Shown here piece after piece: positions 33,404 to 46,568 of a stretch of 64,000 bases of DNA. Below the pieces are notes generated by a model. It saw only the letters and a list, made by a program, of their open reading frames with translations, did no database searches and was not told the DNA's origin. Made by a program: the position numbers and the translations under genes. How positions within the stretch are numbered: the stretch's first letter is position 1; each line of letters starts with the position of its first letter. Origin of the DNA: Strigamia acuminata (Eukaryota; Arthropoda; Chilopoda; Geophilomorpha; Linotaeniidae); NCBI GenBank assembly GCA_949358305.1, contig OX442315.1, positions 22,098,427 to 22,162,426 of the forward strand. The letters are read 5' to 3'.

Positions 33404-35967
33404 GTTAATTGTTTTTTTTTGTTGTAACTCAGTTAACTTTGTCCACGTCTGGTCAAAAAATTCGATTTACGAAATCTTAACCACCACGACCTTATCGTCA
33501 ACCCGCAGCCAAAAAGAAATGAGTGACAGCAGTATTCGCTGAGCAGAAAATACTATCAGCATCTGGTGATGACAACAGAAACTAAAGCATCAGGTTAACT
33601 TTAAACCTCATTACAATAAGCTTTAGTTTAAAACAAAAGAAAAAAATATCTTTAAATACACTAGTAAAAATATAAAGCTAAAAATTTATTTAAAAAGAAT
33701 ATTACCAAAAATAGGGTCCAAATTAAATTACTTGGAATGAATTCAAGTCCGCAAATTAAAACTGTACATCAAACTAATGTTGAATTTACGAAAAGGAACG
33801 AAATCGATCGGAGCCTCATTGAAAAAGCAATTAAATATTCCTTAATGCTTTTTCGAAATCGACCATAAAATAAATATTCATTTTACCCATTTATCTGATA
33901 TTTGCGAAGCCATTTTCCCTAAGATTTAACTCCATCTTAAAAAAAAAAATTTAAAAAGGGATACAAATGTGTTTGTCGCACTGATCTTTGCTCCCGAGCA
34001 CTCAAAAACCTCGTAAAACTGTAATAAGATAATAAGTTTTTAAATTATTTCTAAATAAAAATCTACACGTGTTTGTAACTGCATTTTCACGCCTGAACAC
34101 CCCATTAAACATTTGTCACTGGGCTTCATTACAAACACAGAAATTCCATTTTTCCATCTCGCCGCTACAAACACAACTCGGCTGTTTACAAATGGACCCA
34201 GCAATTCATTACATTTATCTTTCACAACGTCTCCTCCAAAATTACACCACCACAAACCTCGTGATAAAACTTCTCATCACAATGTGAACCGTAAAAAAAA
34301 TTGCTATTCTACCAAAGCAACACAATTTTACCATCTTTATTTTATCGCAATCAAATGAGCATCTGGACATTCCAACATTCCTTTCAATCGACTATTACAG
34401 TGCAATTTATCTAATACATTTCCCTTGTTTCAGCTTCCCCTTTTATCTTTATTCTCTAGACTCGTTGACATTTCCTACATTTAAAATACAAATCATTTAA
34501 CTTACGCCTTCATTTCCTTTAACACCTCACAAATGGAGCTTGCACACGGCGCTCTGGATTAAATCACATTCGCTATAAAAATGTCCGAGTTTTTTTTCTT
34601 TTTGCACTTTTTCTCAACTAATTGCATCGATTGTCGTCGCGACCAGCCCAAAGGACAACGCTCCATCATTTATTGTTTATTGTAAGCCGCGTATTGGCTG
34701 AAAATGTGAATTCTTCGGTAACATTTACTCAGACCTCCGACTCCCTTACTTATTTAATCTTGCACTAAGACTCATTACGACTGCGAAAGAGAAAAATTAT
34801 GAGCAAATTTGACCTATGCTAAGAACCCTGCTGACAACACATTAAGATTTATGCGAATAAAACCCTTTAATAAATTTTCTTTTACTTTTGCTTTAACTGC
34901 ACTTTATAAAATGATACTAAAATTAAAAAAAAAGCAATTTACACATTTTAATCATAATAAAATGATACTAAAATTAATATCTCAAGTCTACCGCTTGAAA
35001 TATCGAAGAAATAAACCCATTTATTAACAAGACCGCATCAGCTCTTCGTGGCCCCTCCTTTTGCCATTGAGAAAAGAAGAAGAAAAAAGAACACACTACT
35101 TGCAGTTTTAAAAAGTATTTACGACCAAGATTAAGAAAGAAAAAAACTTGGATAATTAAGTATTTTTTTGTGTGTCACTTTCGGATTAATTCGAATGCAT
35201 GGTTGGCTAATTCGTTTTCTATTTTTCCCATTTGTCATTGTCCTTCGCTCATTATTCTTCAATTTTAAAGCGTGTCTTCCACAGATGGACGTTTAGGATC
35301 TCTATATTCATGAGTCGCCTTTGCCTTAGTTCTCAGGGGATTTCTTTTCCCTCTTTTACAGATAGCAGCAATTTACTTTGGCTCGGTGTACTGAAAAATG
35401 GCAGCTGCCAGTTTCCTGTTAATCGCTATACGAATCATCATGTCAGAAGAAAAGGACAAGGGGCAAGGATTGCTTTCACGTTTACAACGACGAGCAAATT
35501 CTAATCGCGTGTTCTTTTCTGCGCTTGGCCTCTATACTCGCTCAAACCCATCTCCTTCAACAGAAATTTGAACTTTCACAAACCTGTCAGACAAGTTAAT
35601 ATCGAAAAACACCCTAAAGATTAAGAAGATTAAATACAACAAGTTTCTTTTTATCGTGTTTTCGATTTTGATGCGTAAATAATTAATTTTTTGTGGTTTT
35701 TGTTTAAAATATGATAATAAAAAAAAAATTCACTTGCTGAATTTATTCCTAAGTCAGACTTAAAAAATCCTTTTTAAACTGTATAAAAATTTTGTATTAC
35801 TTTCCTCTAACATGTCATTTCGTCTCTCGTTCCAAAGGCAGTTTTATAAAAATTTAAAACCTTTCAGTTTTTTATTATTTCAGACTATATAAATCTCTTA
35901 AACCTATAATTTTTTGGTTAGAAAAAAATTTAAGAATTTCTTAATTATTTATTTTTAAAGAAATCAG
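33404..35967. other. non-coding stretch between MITE copies
   Basis: No gene is recognised. An exact 19-bp direct repeat (AAAATGATACTAAAATTAA) occurs at 34908 and 34959, 51 bases apart. Confidence 0.45.
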
Positions 35968-36107
35968 TAGCTGCATTCAAAAATTAAAATAACCATTTTA
36001 GTTTAAGTGTATTTTAAGTTCTAACATGGGTTTAAACAGGATATGATGTCATTTTTGATTTAAAATTGAAGTAAAACACAAAATATTTTAGTTTTTGAAT
36101 GCAGCTA
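35968..36107. mobile_element. foldback MITE family, copy 2 (140 bp)
   Basis: It runs from TA-GCTGCATTCAAAAATTAAAA to GTTTTTGAATGCAGC-TA. The first 22 bases inside the TA match the reverse complement of the last 22 at all but one position by eye. Short and almost entirely self-complementary at the ends. Confidence 0.75.
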
Positions 36108-38609
36108 CTGATGTAATAGTAGTTACAATCAATCAAAATGAAAAACATATCTCGAATGATAAAAAAAAAAGTGAAAACGTCACCTGAAATGCACGTATGG
36201 ACTATGAATTATTCTAGAATCTGTCAAAACTACTTGACATTCACTAATGATAACAATTTCTTTTCCAAACAACATCTTACGGCCAAGACTGCAAATCCGT
36301 ATCTTGAGATTATATGTCCCATTACTTTGGTATAAACCCCCAAGCGCTGCCTTTCACTTGTTTTTGGCAATAAAAATATCCCAAGCATCAAACATAAAAT
36401 CAGCAAATAAAGAGATAGTTTTCGATTTCAAGCAACATGCGATAGTTCAAGTGTGAAATTTTAACTCGGATTTCTTATGAGAAATCAAAATTAGAAATTG
36501 AACGCACCTTTTGATCTATACAAATCCGAGCATACAGGATGGAATAGATTCACATTCCAAGTCAACATCATACAAACACCGTTTTTTCCGACAACTGTTA
36601 TCTAAGCAACTACAATAAGTAACGAGGCACGACTGTAAGAGCCATGACAACTAACTCAATTACGCAATCCAAAAGCAATGGCCAAAAATAGGTTTATTAT
36701 TTCTTGTCCAATAAAACTATTTTTATTGCATGCTGATTTTTGTTCACAGTTAACACACAAATAAATACTAATAATTGTTAGTGATGTTGTTACTTCCTGA
36801 AGTGAGAGACTCGGAGCAAGTCTTACTCTATGGGTGGCTTTATTCGGACTGGGGGTTAAAACCGTACATGGGGGAGACATGGTTGTATGACACTACATAA
36901 GTAGACTAAATAATCATTGGCACCACTCATGTGACACCGCACTACAGAATACCACATTGCCATACTGTAATGTATACACAACACTCCAACAATAATCCTT
37001 CATATAAAAAAGAATTCTTAGGACAAGTTTATACCAATTATACTGTTCAGTTCATTACACGTCTTTTTTCCTTTCCACTTAAAGAGCACAAATTGGCTTG
37101 CATATACCTAAGCAATTTGTTAAGCTATTTCGTGCGTTCCACTGCAAATTGATTATATTTAGGAGTGCTCAATCATCTTGATTAATCTTTGTATCAAAAA
37201 AGTTGCAATGGAACTATAACAGTCAAAACTTTTTCTTTTTTTACATTAACATGAACTTAACATTCGTCGAAGAATAAAATTTGTAAAATTATTGTAAAAT
37301 TATACACCGTCAAATGAAAAGCGCTGTTCGTGACAACCTATAACACCTGAAAATATACAATTTGCAAATGTCAAGTGCTGTATTTGTCCTTGAGATTTGT
37401 TTACAATCATGGCGAATATTGACCGCTATCAGAACTTAGGGTACTACTGTAATTCTTGGAATAACAGCACGATCTCCTGCCTTAGCAATAATCCCAATTG
37501 AAGTGGCGGATATAAAGACAAATAAGTAAAAAAAATGTGTACGTACGCACTTCACAAATGATATGGAGATGTAGAGTTAACGTAATTCTGCTGAGTTTTG
37601 AAAACATATTACTGCTCATCTACTTCAAACCATCTGTTGAATTAATTAAAGCAAATTGGCAAAAAGCTTAATTATGCAAAGTAGAATTAACACTTTTTAG
37701 AGTTAATTCAACTTCATAAAATCATCAAAGCCATTCTAAAATTATGAAAAAAAATCCAAAACCAATATTATTCATCAATAAAATATCTGACCTTGCCTGC
37801 ACACTCACCCAGATTGGCTTGACGCCACACCACTCTTCAAAGCTGAAGATGCACTAAGCTATGGTCTAATAAAACTGTCACAAACATTTGTTTACTTGGA
37901 CCGAAAAAGAGCAAAAAGTATACAAACATTTTAGTCTTTATGTGAACAATAAATCTCAACCTAAACTAAATTTCACTAATAATTTCCTTTCACTCCCCTT
38001 TCCCTTAAACCCAAGGTAACATCTGTTTTATTCGACGTAAAGGTTAAAAGTCTTTTCACTTAGGTTCCAAGTACCTGTATTTTATTTAAAAAAGAAGAAA
38101 AAAAAGAAGAAAATTACAGTCAATTGTTTTTCCCTCTATATTATTTTAATAAATCACATTTAAATCACATTTATTTTCATCAAATAACCTATCCAGTATT
38201 CCATAATACCTTGTAATGAAATTTAAATCGCATCATCTAAATTATGCGTTTCGGAATTTCAATTTCCAGAGAAAAGAGGAGGAAAAAAGCAATCTTCTCG
38301 CTGGAATTGCATAATTACGTCCAAAAAGCAACAACAGAAAACTCCAATGTTCTGGTTATGATCATGAGCTCTGCTGTGCCACTCTATCGATTTTATTTAG
38401 ACGGCGCCCACCAACCTAACTCGCGTGACCTTATCAGCTTCGTGTGGGAAGAAATACCGACACCACTCTTAACCTGCCCGGAACCACCCGGCACCTATAG
38501 ACAAGGCAAATAAGTGACAGACGCCATTTACCGAACGAATTAAAAAAAATTTCTCCTCAAGTTTATCGCTAACGTTATCGAGTGGTGGCTCGCCGGAAAA
38601 AAGATACCA
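36108..38609. other. non-coding stretch between MITE copies
   Basis: No gene is recognised. The open frame 38244-38513 lies in a GC-richer patch but lacks recognisable motifs. Confidence 0.4.
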
Positions 38610-38743
38610 TAGCTGCATTCAAGAAGTCGTGTTTCAAGTGTTTGAGGTGTTTGTGTGCTTTTCTTCTGCGATTTTAAAAAAAATACAAGAATAAAAAAAC
38701 AAACCCTTAAAACACTTAAAACACGCCTCTTCGAATGCAGCTA
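38610..38743. mobile_element. foldback MITE family, copy 3 (134 bp)
   Basis: It runs from TA-GCTGCATTCAAGAAGTCG to CTTCGAATGCAGC-TA. The two halves pair along about 50 bases, so the whole element is essentially one long hairpin. The ends are those of copy 2. Confidence 0.8.
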
Positions 38744-39415
38744 CTGTGGCAACAAAACACCGGTGCCGTGGCGCATCTTTCACATTCAATTTAAGAAGTG
38801 CTTTTAATTACCGAGTTGAAGTTTTAATGAATGCGAGCACGTAAGTAAAACTTTAATTAGTGTTTCGGGGAAACACAACAGACAGGAAATGCAATTACAG
38901 GTGTATTCTATCTCCTCCTAAACGAATAATTTCTATACCCAAACCGCGTCGTCTTTTTCAATCAATTCAAACTTGGTCGCAACTGCGATGATCCAACTCA
39001 AATGACATCCATTACACGACCACAAGCAAAGGTGATTGGTCATTGGTCATGCAGTTGGAGCGATCAAATGCGCACACCACCTCTGGCCCAGCAACTAGTT
39101 GGTATGGTGACCGTGCCACAAACCCTACACGTGAACATCAGGTTTCCATTCTGGTGAAACATCACAATAGCCTAGTCATTCGTCACTGCTTCACGAGGAA
39201 GCCCCTAGAGTCACATGCTCAAGTGCAAGTTTAGCCATGCATGGCTGAACACGTGAATGCAAGTCCAGCCAACGCCCAGCACAAAGCACGAAGCACAGTC
39301 ACGCATTCACGAATCACGATCGAACCAGATTTCCAGCATCTTATACAACTTGATTCTGCTAAAATCTCCAGTGGATCCGAAAAACACTAAGGTCAGTTTA
39401 GCTACTAAGCACATT
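38744..39415. other. non-coding stretch between MITE copies
   Basis: The sequence is fairly GC-rich, with homeodomain-type AT motifs at about 38800-38860 (CTTTTAATTACCG and TTTAATTAGTG), so part of it may be regulatory. The open frames at 39043-39234 and 39257-39490 lack recognisable motifs. Confidence 0.35.
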
Positions 39416-39556
39416 CATCAAGTCTTGTTTAACTTGCAGTTAAATCTGTTTTGTTGTTTAAAATGTCGTGTCCATGCACACTGCCACTGAAAACAGACTA
39501 AATCGCCGCCATTTTTCATGTTTAAATATGTTGTTTCAAACGAATGAATGCGCCTA
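39416..39556. mobile_element. foldback MITE family, copy 4 (141 bp)
   Basis: The left end, about TA-AGCACATTCATCAAGTC, is diverged. The right end AACGAATGAATGCGCC-TA is closer to copies 1 and 6. Assignment rests on the shared CATTC/GAATG core and the TA flanks. Confidence 0.5.
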
Positions 39557-39664
39557 ATATTTTCTTATTTATTTCCTCTCAGCACATCCGAAACATCAAC
39601 CTAACTTGAAAGTTAGAACCTTTGTCGGTTTCAACTTTCGAGGAATGACATCATACGGAGAAGA

Positions 39665-39814
39665 AAGCCCTTTAATCCGGATATACATGAGACCCAGCAA
39701 GATTGTCTAGTTTTGAGGACGTACATCCTAAAGAGGCTTCATAAACGCCACTATGCATGCATACTTGTTTCGTCCTGTTTTTAGTATGCTACGTCCGGAT
39801 TAGAGGGCTTACAG
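39665..39814. mobile_element. pogo/Tigger-like MITE
   Basis: The left end AAGCCCTTTAATCCGGATAT and the right end ACGTCCGGATTAGAGGGCTT are inverted repeats of about 20 bases. The end read inward (CTGTAAGCCCTCTAATCCGG) resembles pogo-type termini. The interior of about 105 bases has no coding potential. Confidence 0.65.
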
Positions 39815-42800
39815 GCATAATGTAATCCAAGTTTGCAGTATAGGTACCATTTCCTTATTAGTTTGAGAAGTTTTATGTCGCAATTAGCAGGAAATAAATA
39901 AGACAAAATTTGGTTTGTGTGGCATTTATATTATACAGTATAGTACATATAAAACTTTTTTAAGCGATGAATTGAATTTCACATAAAAAAATACTCGTAA
40001 ACTACTTATTTATTTACCTCAAATAAAATTGCATACATAACGGAAAACCAACTGTAATGATTATTTTTTACAATTTAATGTAACTTGTAAGATTCCCCTA
40101 GAGTTTCCACTGTATCTTCAACTTTATACGAGTTTTTATAAAGAAAGGGTACCACATGCAGCACAACCCTGTATAACAGTCAATAATAAATAATACAAAT
40201 GGAATGTGGTGTTCAGACCTAAGGCCTTTAGGCTCAAGAAACCGCTAAGCCTTTTGCTACGTGCGGCTGTGACAAAAGTCACAGCTGCACGTGTTCTTTA
40301 GTCAAATAAAGTTTAGTTGTCAACTTCAAATCATGCAGCGCCTAGCATGCCGTGCAGCCCGCCCAAACGTACCAGGAATGCGTAACTATTAAATCAAACC
40401 AATACAACAATATAAAAAGAATAAAGAAGAAATAAAGCCAAATAGCCAACTTTCTGATGTTGCTATTTTCCAAATCTAAAGAAAAAAGAAAAAAAAAATT
40501 TCCCATCCTTTCTTCCCAATAACATAAGTCCTTGCTTACTCACAGCTTAACAACGATCACATGGCTCCTTTATAGCCAACATTCATTACATTTCAAGTAT
40601 ACAAAAAATTCCAATAAAAAGATCATCAAGAACCTCGCAAAGAAGAAATATGCGGTAAGTAAAAATGACGTTTAAATTTTTTTTATATTTTTTTTTTAAT
40701 GTTTCAACTTTTGATTGAACGTTGATCCTAGCAATTTGTGGGGTAAATACTTCACTTCAAGTATGTGACATGAGTGAGCTGCTATCATTTATCAAGGTGG
40801 CAATTCAGTCTTTTTACAATTCAATACTTATTATCTAAGATTTTGCTTTCCCCCTTTTGATTTATAGACTCTGCACCTTAAGGAAGAGATTATATTAGAG
40901 CTTCTAACTAAAAATCTAATAAGTGTCAGACTGTTTGAGTCATTCTATTAAACATGATAAGCAAAAGTAATGAAATTAATTTGCTAAAAAAAATTGCCAC
41001 TTTATCTTTACTATATATTAAAAAACTTTTTTTTTCTCTCTCTCTCTCTGATTTTTGTTAAAAACAAAAAAAAATCCAGAAAAATTAAACCATTGATTCA
41101 TTTTCTGTTTCCTCCCGTCAACATTTTGATATAAATGTCGTGGCAAGACATTTATTATATACCAAAAACAGCAATCAAACTAAAATAAATTGAAAATAGA
41201 TAAACCAATCTAAACAGAAGTAATACAGTACAAGACCTGCCCGATATCAATTTCGTGAGCACGATGAAATAAAAACACGGTAAGAAAAGACGCACTGAAG
41301 AGACAAACGATTCGCTCGTAGAATTCTAAACAACCAAATTCAAATCTCGTTTAAAGGTCAACGTGAAGATAAACTCCATCAAGTTGACGAAAACTCGAGC
41401 GAAAACTTGCTGAGTATCCAAAACATTGACAAATACCTTCGTGACGTGCTTAGCTTTCAAAACGTGTATGATACACACACGGATCGCATATATTTTCTCT
41501 TTCTAAATAAGAATCGGAAACGAAGTTCGAATTCAAGAAAAGAAATATTTTCTTCCAAAATTGACAAACGATTTTCGTATTAAATAATAAGAGAAATTCT
41601 TTGGCTAACAACCAAAAAAACTCAAACTTGGCTTCCAAAAAACTTATGCTGGCACTCTTGTTTCCTCTATTGAAACAGTATTTATTGATCCAAAAAGGAA
41701 GTGTAGAAAATAGAAACTCGATAATAAATAATTGAATTGCCCAAACTTTCTAAACTTTACCGCTTACTAAATGCATTTAAGTGAGAAAAAGTTCAATTAA
41801 GTTTAAGAATAAAGTGGAATATGCAGCTTAACTGAATTCCATTCTTCTCTATTTCCATTCATTCTGGAACTACTTTCCTTCCGCACGAATTATGCCAATT
41901 GGCAATCGAAAAAAAAAGAAACGGATTTTTTTCTTAATGAGATTTCTAAAGTCTCAACGGTTTCTCACCATTACCAAGTAACGAAAGATAAAAAAAAAAA
42001 AAATTTAAATTTCTAAACTCTAGTCAACTATAATAATTTAATAAAAAAAACAACAAGATTCATCCGCAGCAACTTTAATGAAGTTTACGCAGTATTTTCC
42101 TATCGAGACCAAAGCTGACAAATTTGTATTTTAATACACCAAAATTAATAATTCATAAGTTGACATTTATTCAAAAATCAATTTCCTAATACACTAAATA
42201 TTAAAACCTCGTTTAAATTTCTCATTAACCTCAAACACAAATTAACTTTAATACCAACAGGCATAACACAAGCCCCAGTCAACCAAACCTTTTTTCCTCA
42301 CCCCATTTTATCCACGCGAAAAAAATAAATAAAAATAAATTAAAAAACTCGGAGTGCAACTGCGCGAAAAAGCTGATTAAAGGGGTAAACGCAATGCACC
42401 TTCTTAACTCTTTGCTCTTTTTCAGCCTGACTGACTCACTGAGAGGTCAGTAAACACAAGCATTGTTTACAGTCTCTTTAGTCGAAAGCTCCCGAATTTG
42501 TACCAAACATAAAAAAAATAAGAAGTCAAACGTAATAAAAAGTAAACATTGTGAATGTCAAAACCTTTGCAAAATAAAAACTTTACATAAATATTCAGAA
42601 ATATTTTTAAAGAAGACGAGCAGGTATGAAAATAAAGAAAAGAAGCAAAAAAAAATCAATTTTTAACAGGTCTTGTACGCATTCCACATCCGAATCCACA
42701 ATGTCATTGTCATTGAGATATCAGGGGGTTCAGTATCTACCGTATCTCAATATCTCGCTTCGCTGCCTACACCATCTCCTTCAATGTTGACGTAGATCAA

Positions 42801-45336
42801 TATGATGCCCTGCAGCGAGCACAAACAAGACTGAAACAGGACAAAAAGTAAACTCGGTATGCGCAATTTATGAATGAACACAGCGAAGTTCATCACCTCT
42901 ATCCGATTGTGCCAACTGATTCGTTGTGTAAACAACAAAAATAGAAAATGACAGCTAGTGCAAGAAGTTGCAGACAAAGAAAACCCATCTCTCTTTCAGC
43001 CTGAATGCAATGGAAGAAAAACAAGTTGGAGTTAACGTTAACACCGATCGAAATTGAGTCATTAAAAAGAAGTGACTGAAAAAATGCCTAACTATCCGTA
43101 AAAGAAAATACCTATCACGACATTTGTGCACTCCATTAGGCATGAAACTCCTCAAAAATTCAAAGCGCTTTGTGTTTCCTCGAGTGTAGAAATCATTTCC
43201 AACATTTATCATCCATTGGAGCACTATTTTCACACTTTTTATATGAAACTTTTCCTCCTTTCACCTCATCACGAGTTCAGACATACGACTTCAATTTATC
43301 ATCTACACTTTATTGCTTTTATCTGCGTTTTTCAGGTTCCACGTTTCCACGTTCGACATGTGTTGATAGCGAACAAAATTAAAAACCCAATCAATTCATC
43401 TAATCTAATCAAGATTTATTTTCACACGTCAATTAAAAATCAAGCTGTTAATCATTAGTATAAATAAATGAATTTTACTCGCCTAATAAGTCTCACGATT
43501 TCTAATTGATCGAGCCAATTACGACACTGCTTTGATTTACAGAAGCACAGAAAGGAAATTGGTCTGGTTCGCTTTTGTCAAAATATATATTGACATTAGT
43601 TCAAAGTCCGTAAGAAACTTTTATTTCCTAACAAACATTAATCAATTGTCCATTTCCTAAACCAAAGCCATGTTTTGACATTGGCCCGTTTTATTCCCTA
43701 GTGATGGTATTGACGAGAAGAAGGGACTCCCATAATACAGCAAAACTGTCTCCAAGGATCCCCCCCTCTGGCTTATTTCCAATCATTCCAACCTGTCCAT
43801 CGCCAACCTTTTTAACTTCACAATACCCACGAGGGAACCATCAAAAACACTGAACAGATATTTTTTCCCAAAGCCCAAGCAGAAAACGAAAAGGAGGCAG
43901 AGGCGTTCAAATTGAATATTACGATATGATAATAAAAAAGACAAGGACGAAAGGGGAAATGTATTTTTATAGAATAAACTGAATTTTTATTCATAAAAGC
44001 TCAAAACATCTGATCTGTTTTTGTTGTTGTTGACCATTTTCCTGCCGATAAAAAGATGAATTTATAAAGATGAATGCCTCCTTATACGGAAAGGTTTTTA
44101 ATGGCTATTGCTTTATACGGATTCCACTCACAACCACAAATTTAAAGAGCAATTCCCTTCGCCATTATGACTGGATGAGAATAGAAGTCGTTAAATATTA
44201 TCGTCTAAATACAACTCCCCCACTCATAAACTTTCGTAGCTATAGAAAACATTTAATCCTTACAATTCCTGCGGTTTCACGCTTCTTATTGCTCAAATCT
44301 TCTCCCCCTATTGTGAACGAGAAAAAATAAAATAATGAATTTTCGAAGAGATAAGAAATGTAATTTTTTCACGCCTCTTTTTCCTTTTTTAGTGGACTGC
44401 CAATTTTTTTTTTAGGTGTGCTCACAATAGAAAAGAATGAAAACAAGCTTCACAGTGAATGAAAAGTGTGAATTTGTCGTCAAGTTAAGGATTTTGAAGA
44501 ATTGCAATACGCTTGATTATTTTTATCTTTTCTTTCACAGTAATAACAGAAAAGCTCGATTTTGAATTAAATACACGTTTTTCCCGCAAGAAAAAATTCC
44601 ATATTATCGTCCGAGAGAGCAAAACTTCATACGCGATGCGGAAATGTGATTTGAATATAAAATTACATTCTTCTGTAAAGCTCGTAGGAAATAAATTTCC
44701 ATGAAAAATTAAAACTGGGAATTGATTTCCAAGTTAATTCGATTGTAAAATTAAAACGAATGAATGCATTACGAATTTTAAAGACTTTTTCGTCTTATTT
44801 TGGCCGAAATATCAAATTGTTTGACAATTTCAAATATTGATTTCTGGTGTTTGGTTCTAGATTTACTTTCTTATTTTTGCCAAACAAAAATAACATAGCA
44901 AATCACAAACACGACTCGAACGAAATGAGCAATTTGCTATTTGCTAAATGAACCGAACACAGAGCTAATATAGACAAGTCAATTGCAGCCATTGCACGTC
45001 AGCAATGATTGTTTTTTACATACATACGTTCGATTGAAAAATATACTATCAAAGAAACGACAAAAATTTAAAATTGCAAAAGAAATCCAACGATTTAAAA
45101 ATCTATTTTGCTTCTCTTTCTGAAAGCTAGCAATATTCCGACTGTCCGTCTTCAATGGGTTGCAATAAACAAAGAATTTCAAATGTTGAGAGAAAAAAAA
45201 AACCCAATTGCTTCATTTCAATATGAACTAAATGCATGATCAGTTACTAATTGGACATTTAAGTCTTCAATTTACCCTTAATTCAAATTAAACACGCTTT
45301 ACGGTATTTTATAATTATTGAAACTACATTTACTGA
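39815..45336. other. non-coding stretch
   Basis: No gene is recognised. A strong hairpin lies at 40259-40292, a CT run at about 41035-41050, and a 9-bp inverted repeat (ATTGAGATA / TATCTCAAT) at about 42714-42752. Overlapping open frames on both strands at 42747-43458 are not supported by any motif. Confidence 0.45.
40259..40292. repeat. compact 15-bp stem, 4-base loop hairpin
   Basis: ACGTGCGGCTGTGAC, then AAAA, then GTCACAGCTGCACGT. Fourteen of 15 stem positions are complementary, and the odd pair becomes a G-U on the - strand transcript reading. It is immediately preceded by the near-palindrome CCTAAGGCCTTTAGG (about 40218-40232). Confidence 0.7.
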
Positions 45337-45440
45337 ACGGGCAATCAAAAAGTCATTTAAATGTAGGCAAATGAGTGCAAATCGCTTGATTTACATAAAA
45401 CACTCGTTTAGAACTTTAAATTACTTTTTGAATGCACCTA
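45337..45440. mobile_element. foldback MITE family, copy 5 (about 104 bp)
   Basis: The left arm CAATCAAAAAGTCATTTAAA is mirrored by the right arm TTTAAATTACTTTTTGAATG, followed by CACC-TA. The left TA is mutated. The whole element folds on itself. Confidence 0.65.
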
Positions 45441-46023
45441 AAGTAAAGTCGTCAGTTCATACTCATTCAAAATGGATGCGTCCTGCCTCAGTCTAAGTAT
45501 ACTTCGGTGCGTGATCTTAAAAATTTGATAAGCATCTACCAAGTCAAAGTTTGAAAATTAATAAAAACGCCAAGATTTCGCCAATTTATGATGACGATTT
45601 TCTCCCTGCCGGCTTCGTCTGATTGGTGTCATTTATAATTTTTATTAAATAGCGCCTTTAATATTTCTGCTTTCACCAGTTTTTATTAAATTTTTGCTTT
45701 TTATTACTGTACAGATAGAAACATGTCCCCGTTTGAATTGCTAGCTTTCTACAAGATAAGCAGGACATATCGCCTAGTGCAATGCAATAAAAGCAGACAT
45801 AAACATCATTTAAAATTAATTTTCTGAATTAATTCCCGACCTAATTTTTCCAAGTAAAACCGAGAATGCCAAACACCTGCCTAAATAGCCAAGATCATCT
45901 TAGAATTACCTGCTTAAAAGACAGCAGCATATCTTATCATTAAACTAATGAAAGTAATGAAATGTATTAAGTAACTTTAGAAGTACAATTAACGATTAAA
46001 TGCAGTTACGAAAAAAATAACAG

Positions 46024-46568
46024 TAGGCACCATTCATAAAGTCATTTAAACTTATTTATGTTTTAAAAAAAAACCAAATAAAATACAGTTTGCGGCAGGT
46101 ACTTTTCCTTATAAAAACCCCCGTTAGCCTGTATGTATAGTGGAAAACCCACCGGAGCTTACACTTCAACTGAAAATAGCGTAGCCAATCCGGTAGTTTT
46201 CCACTATTTACGTCACTGACTAAAAAATTTCGCCGCCATTTTGAATTCTCCGCTTCATTCACACGTGGAGCACATGTTACGATTTATCTAATTGTTTGTG
46301 CTTTTAATTCTTTTAAATTCACAATAAATGTATTTCAACATTTAAAAACAAGAATTCTCTCTTTTTATGCTAACAAGACAATCCTAGTTCCGGTAATCAC
46401 GTGACATATACAAGGTTAAGTCTAATTTTATAACAATAACATGAAACTTCAACCGCAACCCAAATTTTAGCACTTTTACCTTACACTAAATATAGTGTAA
46501 AAGATGTCATAATTATAAGGGAAAAGTACCTGTTTATTTAAAAACTTTACCTCGTATGAATGCGCCTA
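46024..46568. mobile_element. foldback MITE family, copy 6 (545 bp, longest)
   Basis: It runs from TA-GGCACCATTCATAAAGTC to CTCGTATGAATGCGCC-TA. It includes the segment 46394-46532 shared with 25355-25473, and a short CACTAAATATAGTG palindrome. A chance - strand frame of 68 codons lies inside. Confidence 0.65.

Noticed and set aside
43126-43458. 110-codon + strand ORF overlapping a - strand ORF
   Set aside because: Low-complexity His/Phe-rich translation without domains, and an overlapping frame on the other strand. Most likely chance.
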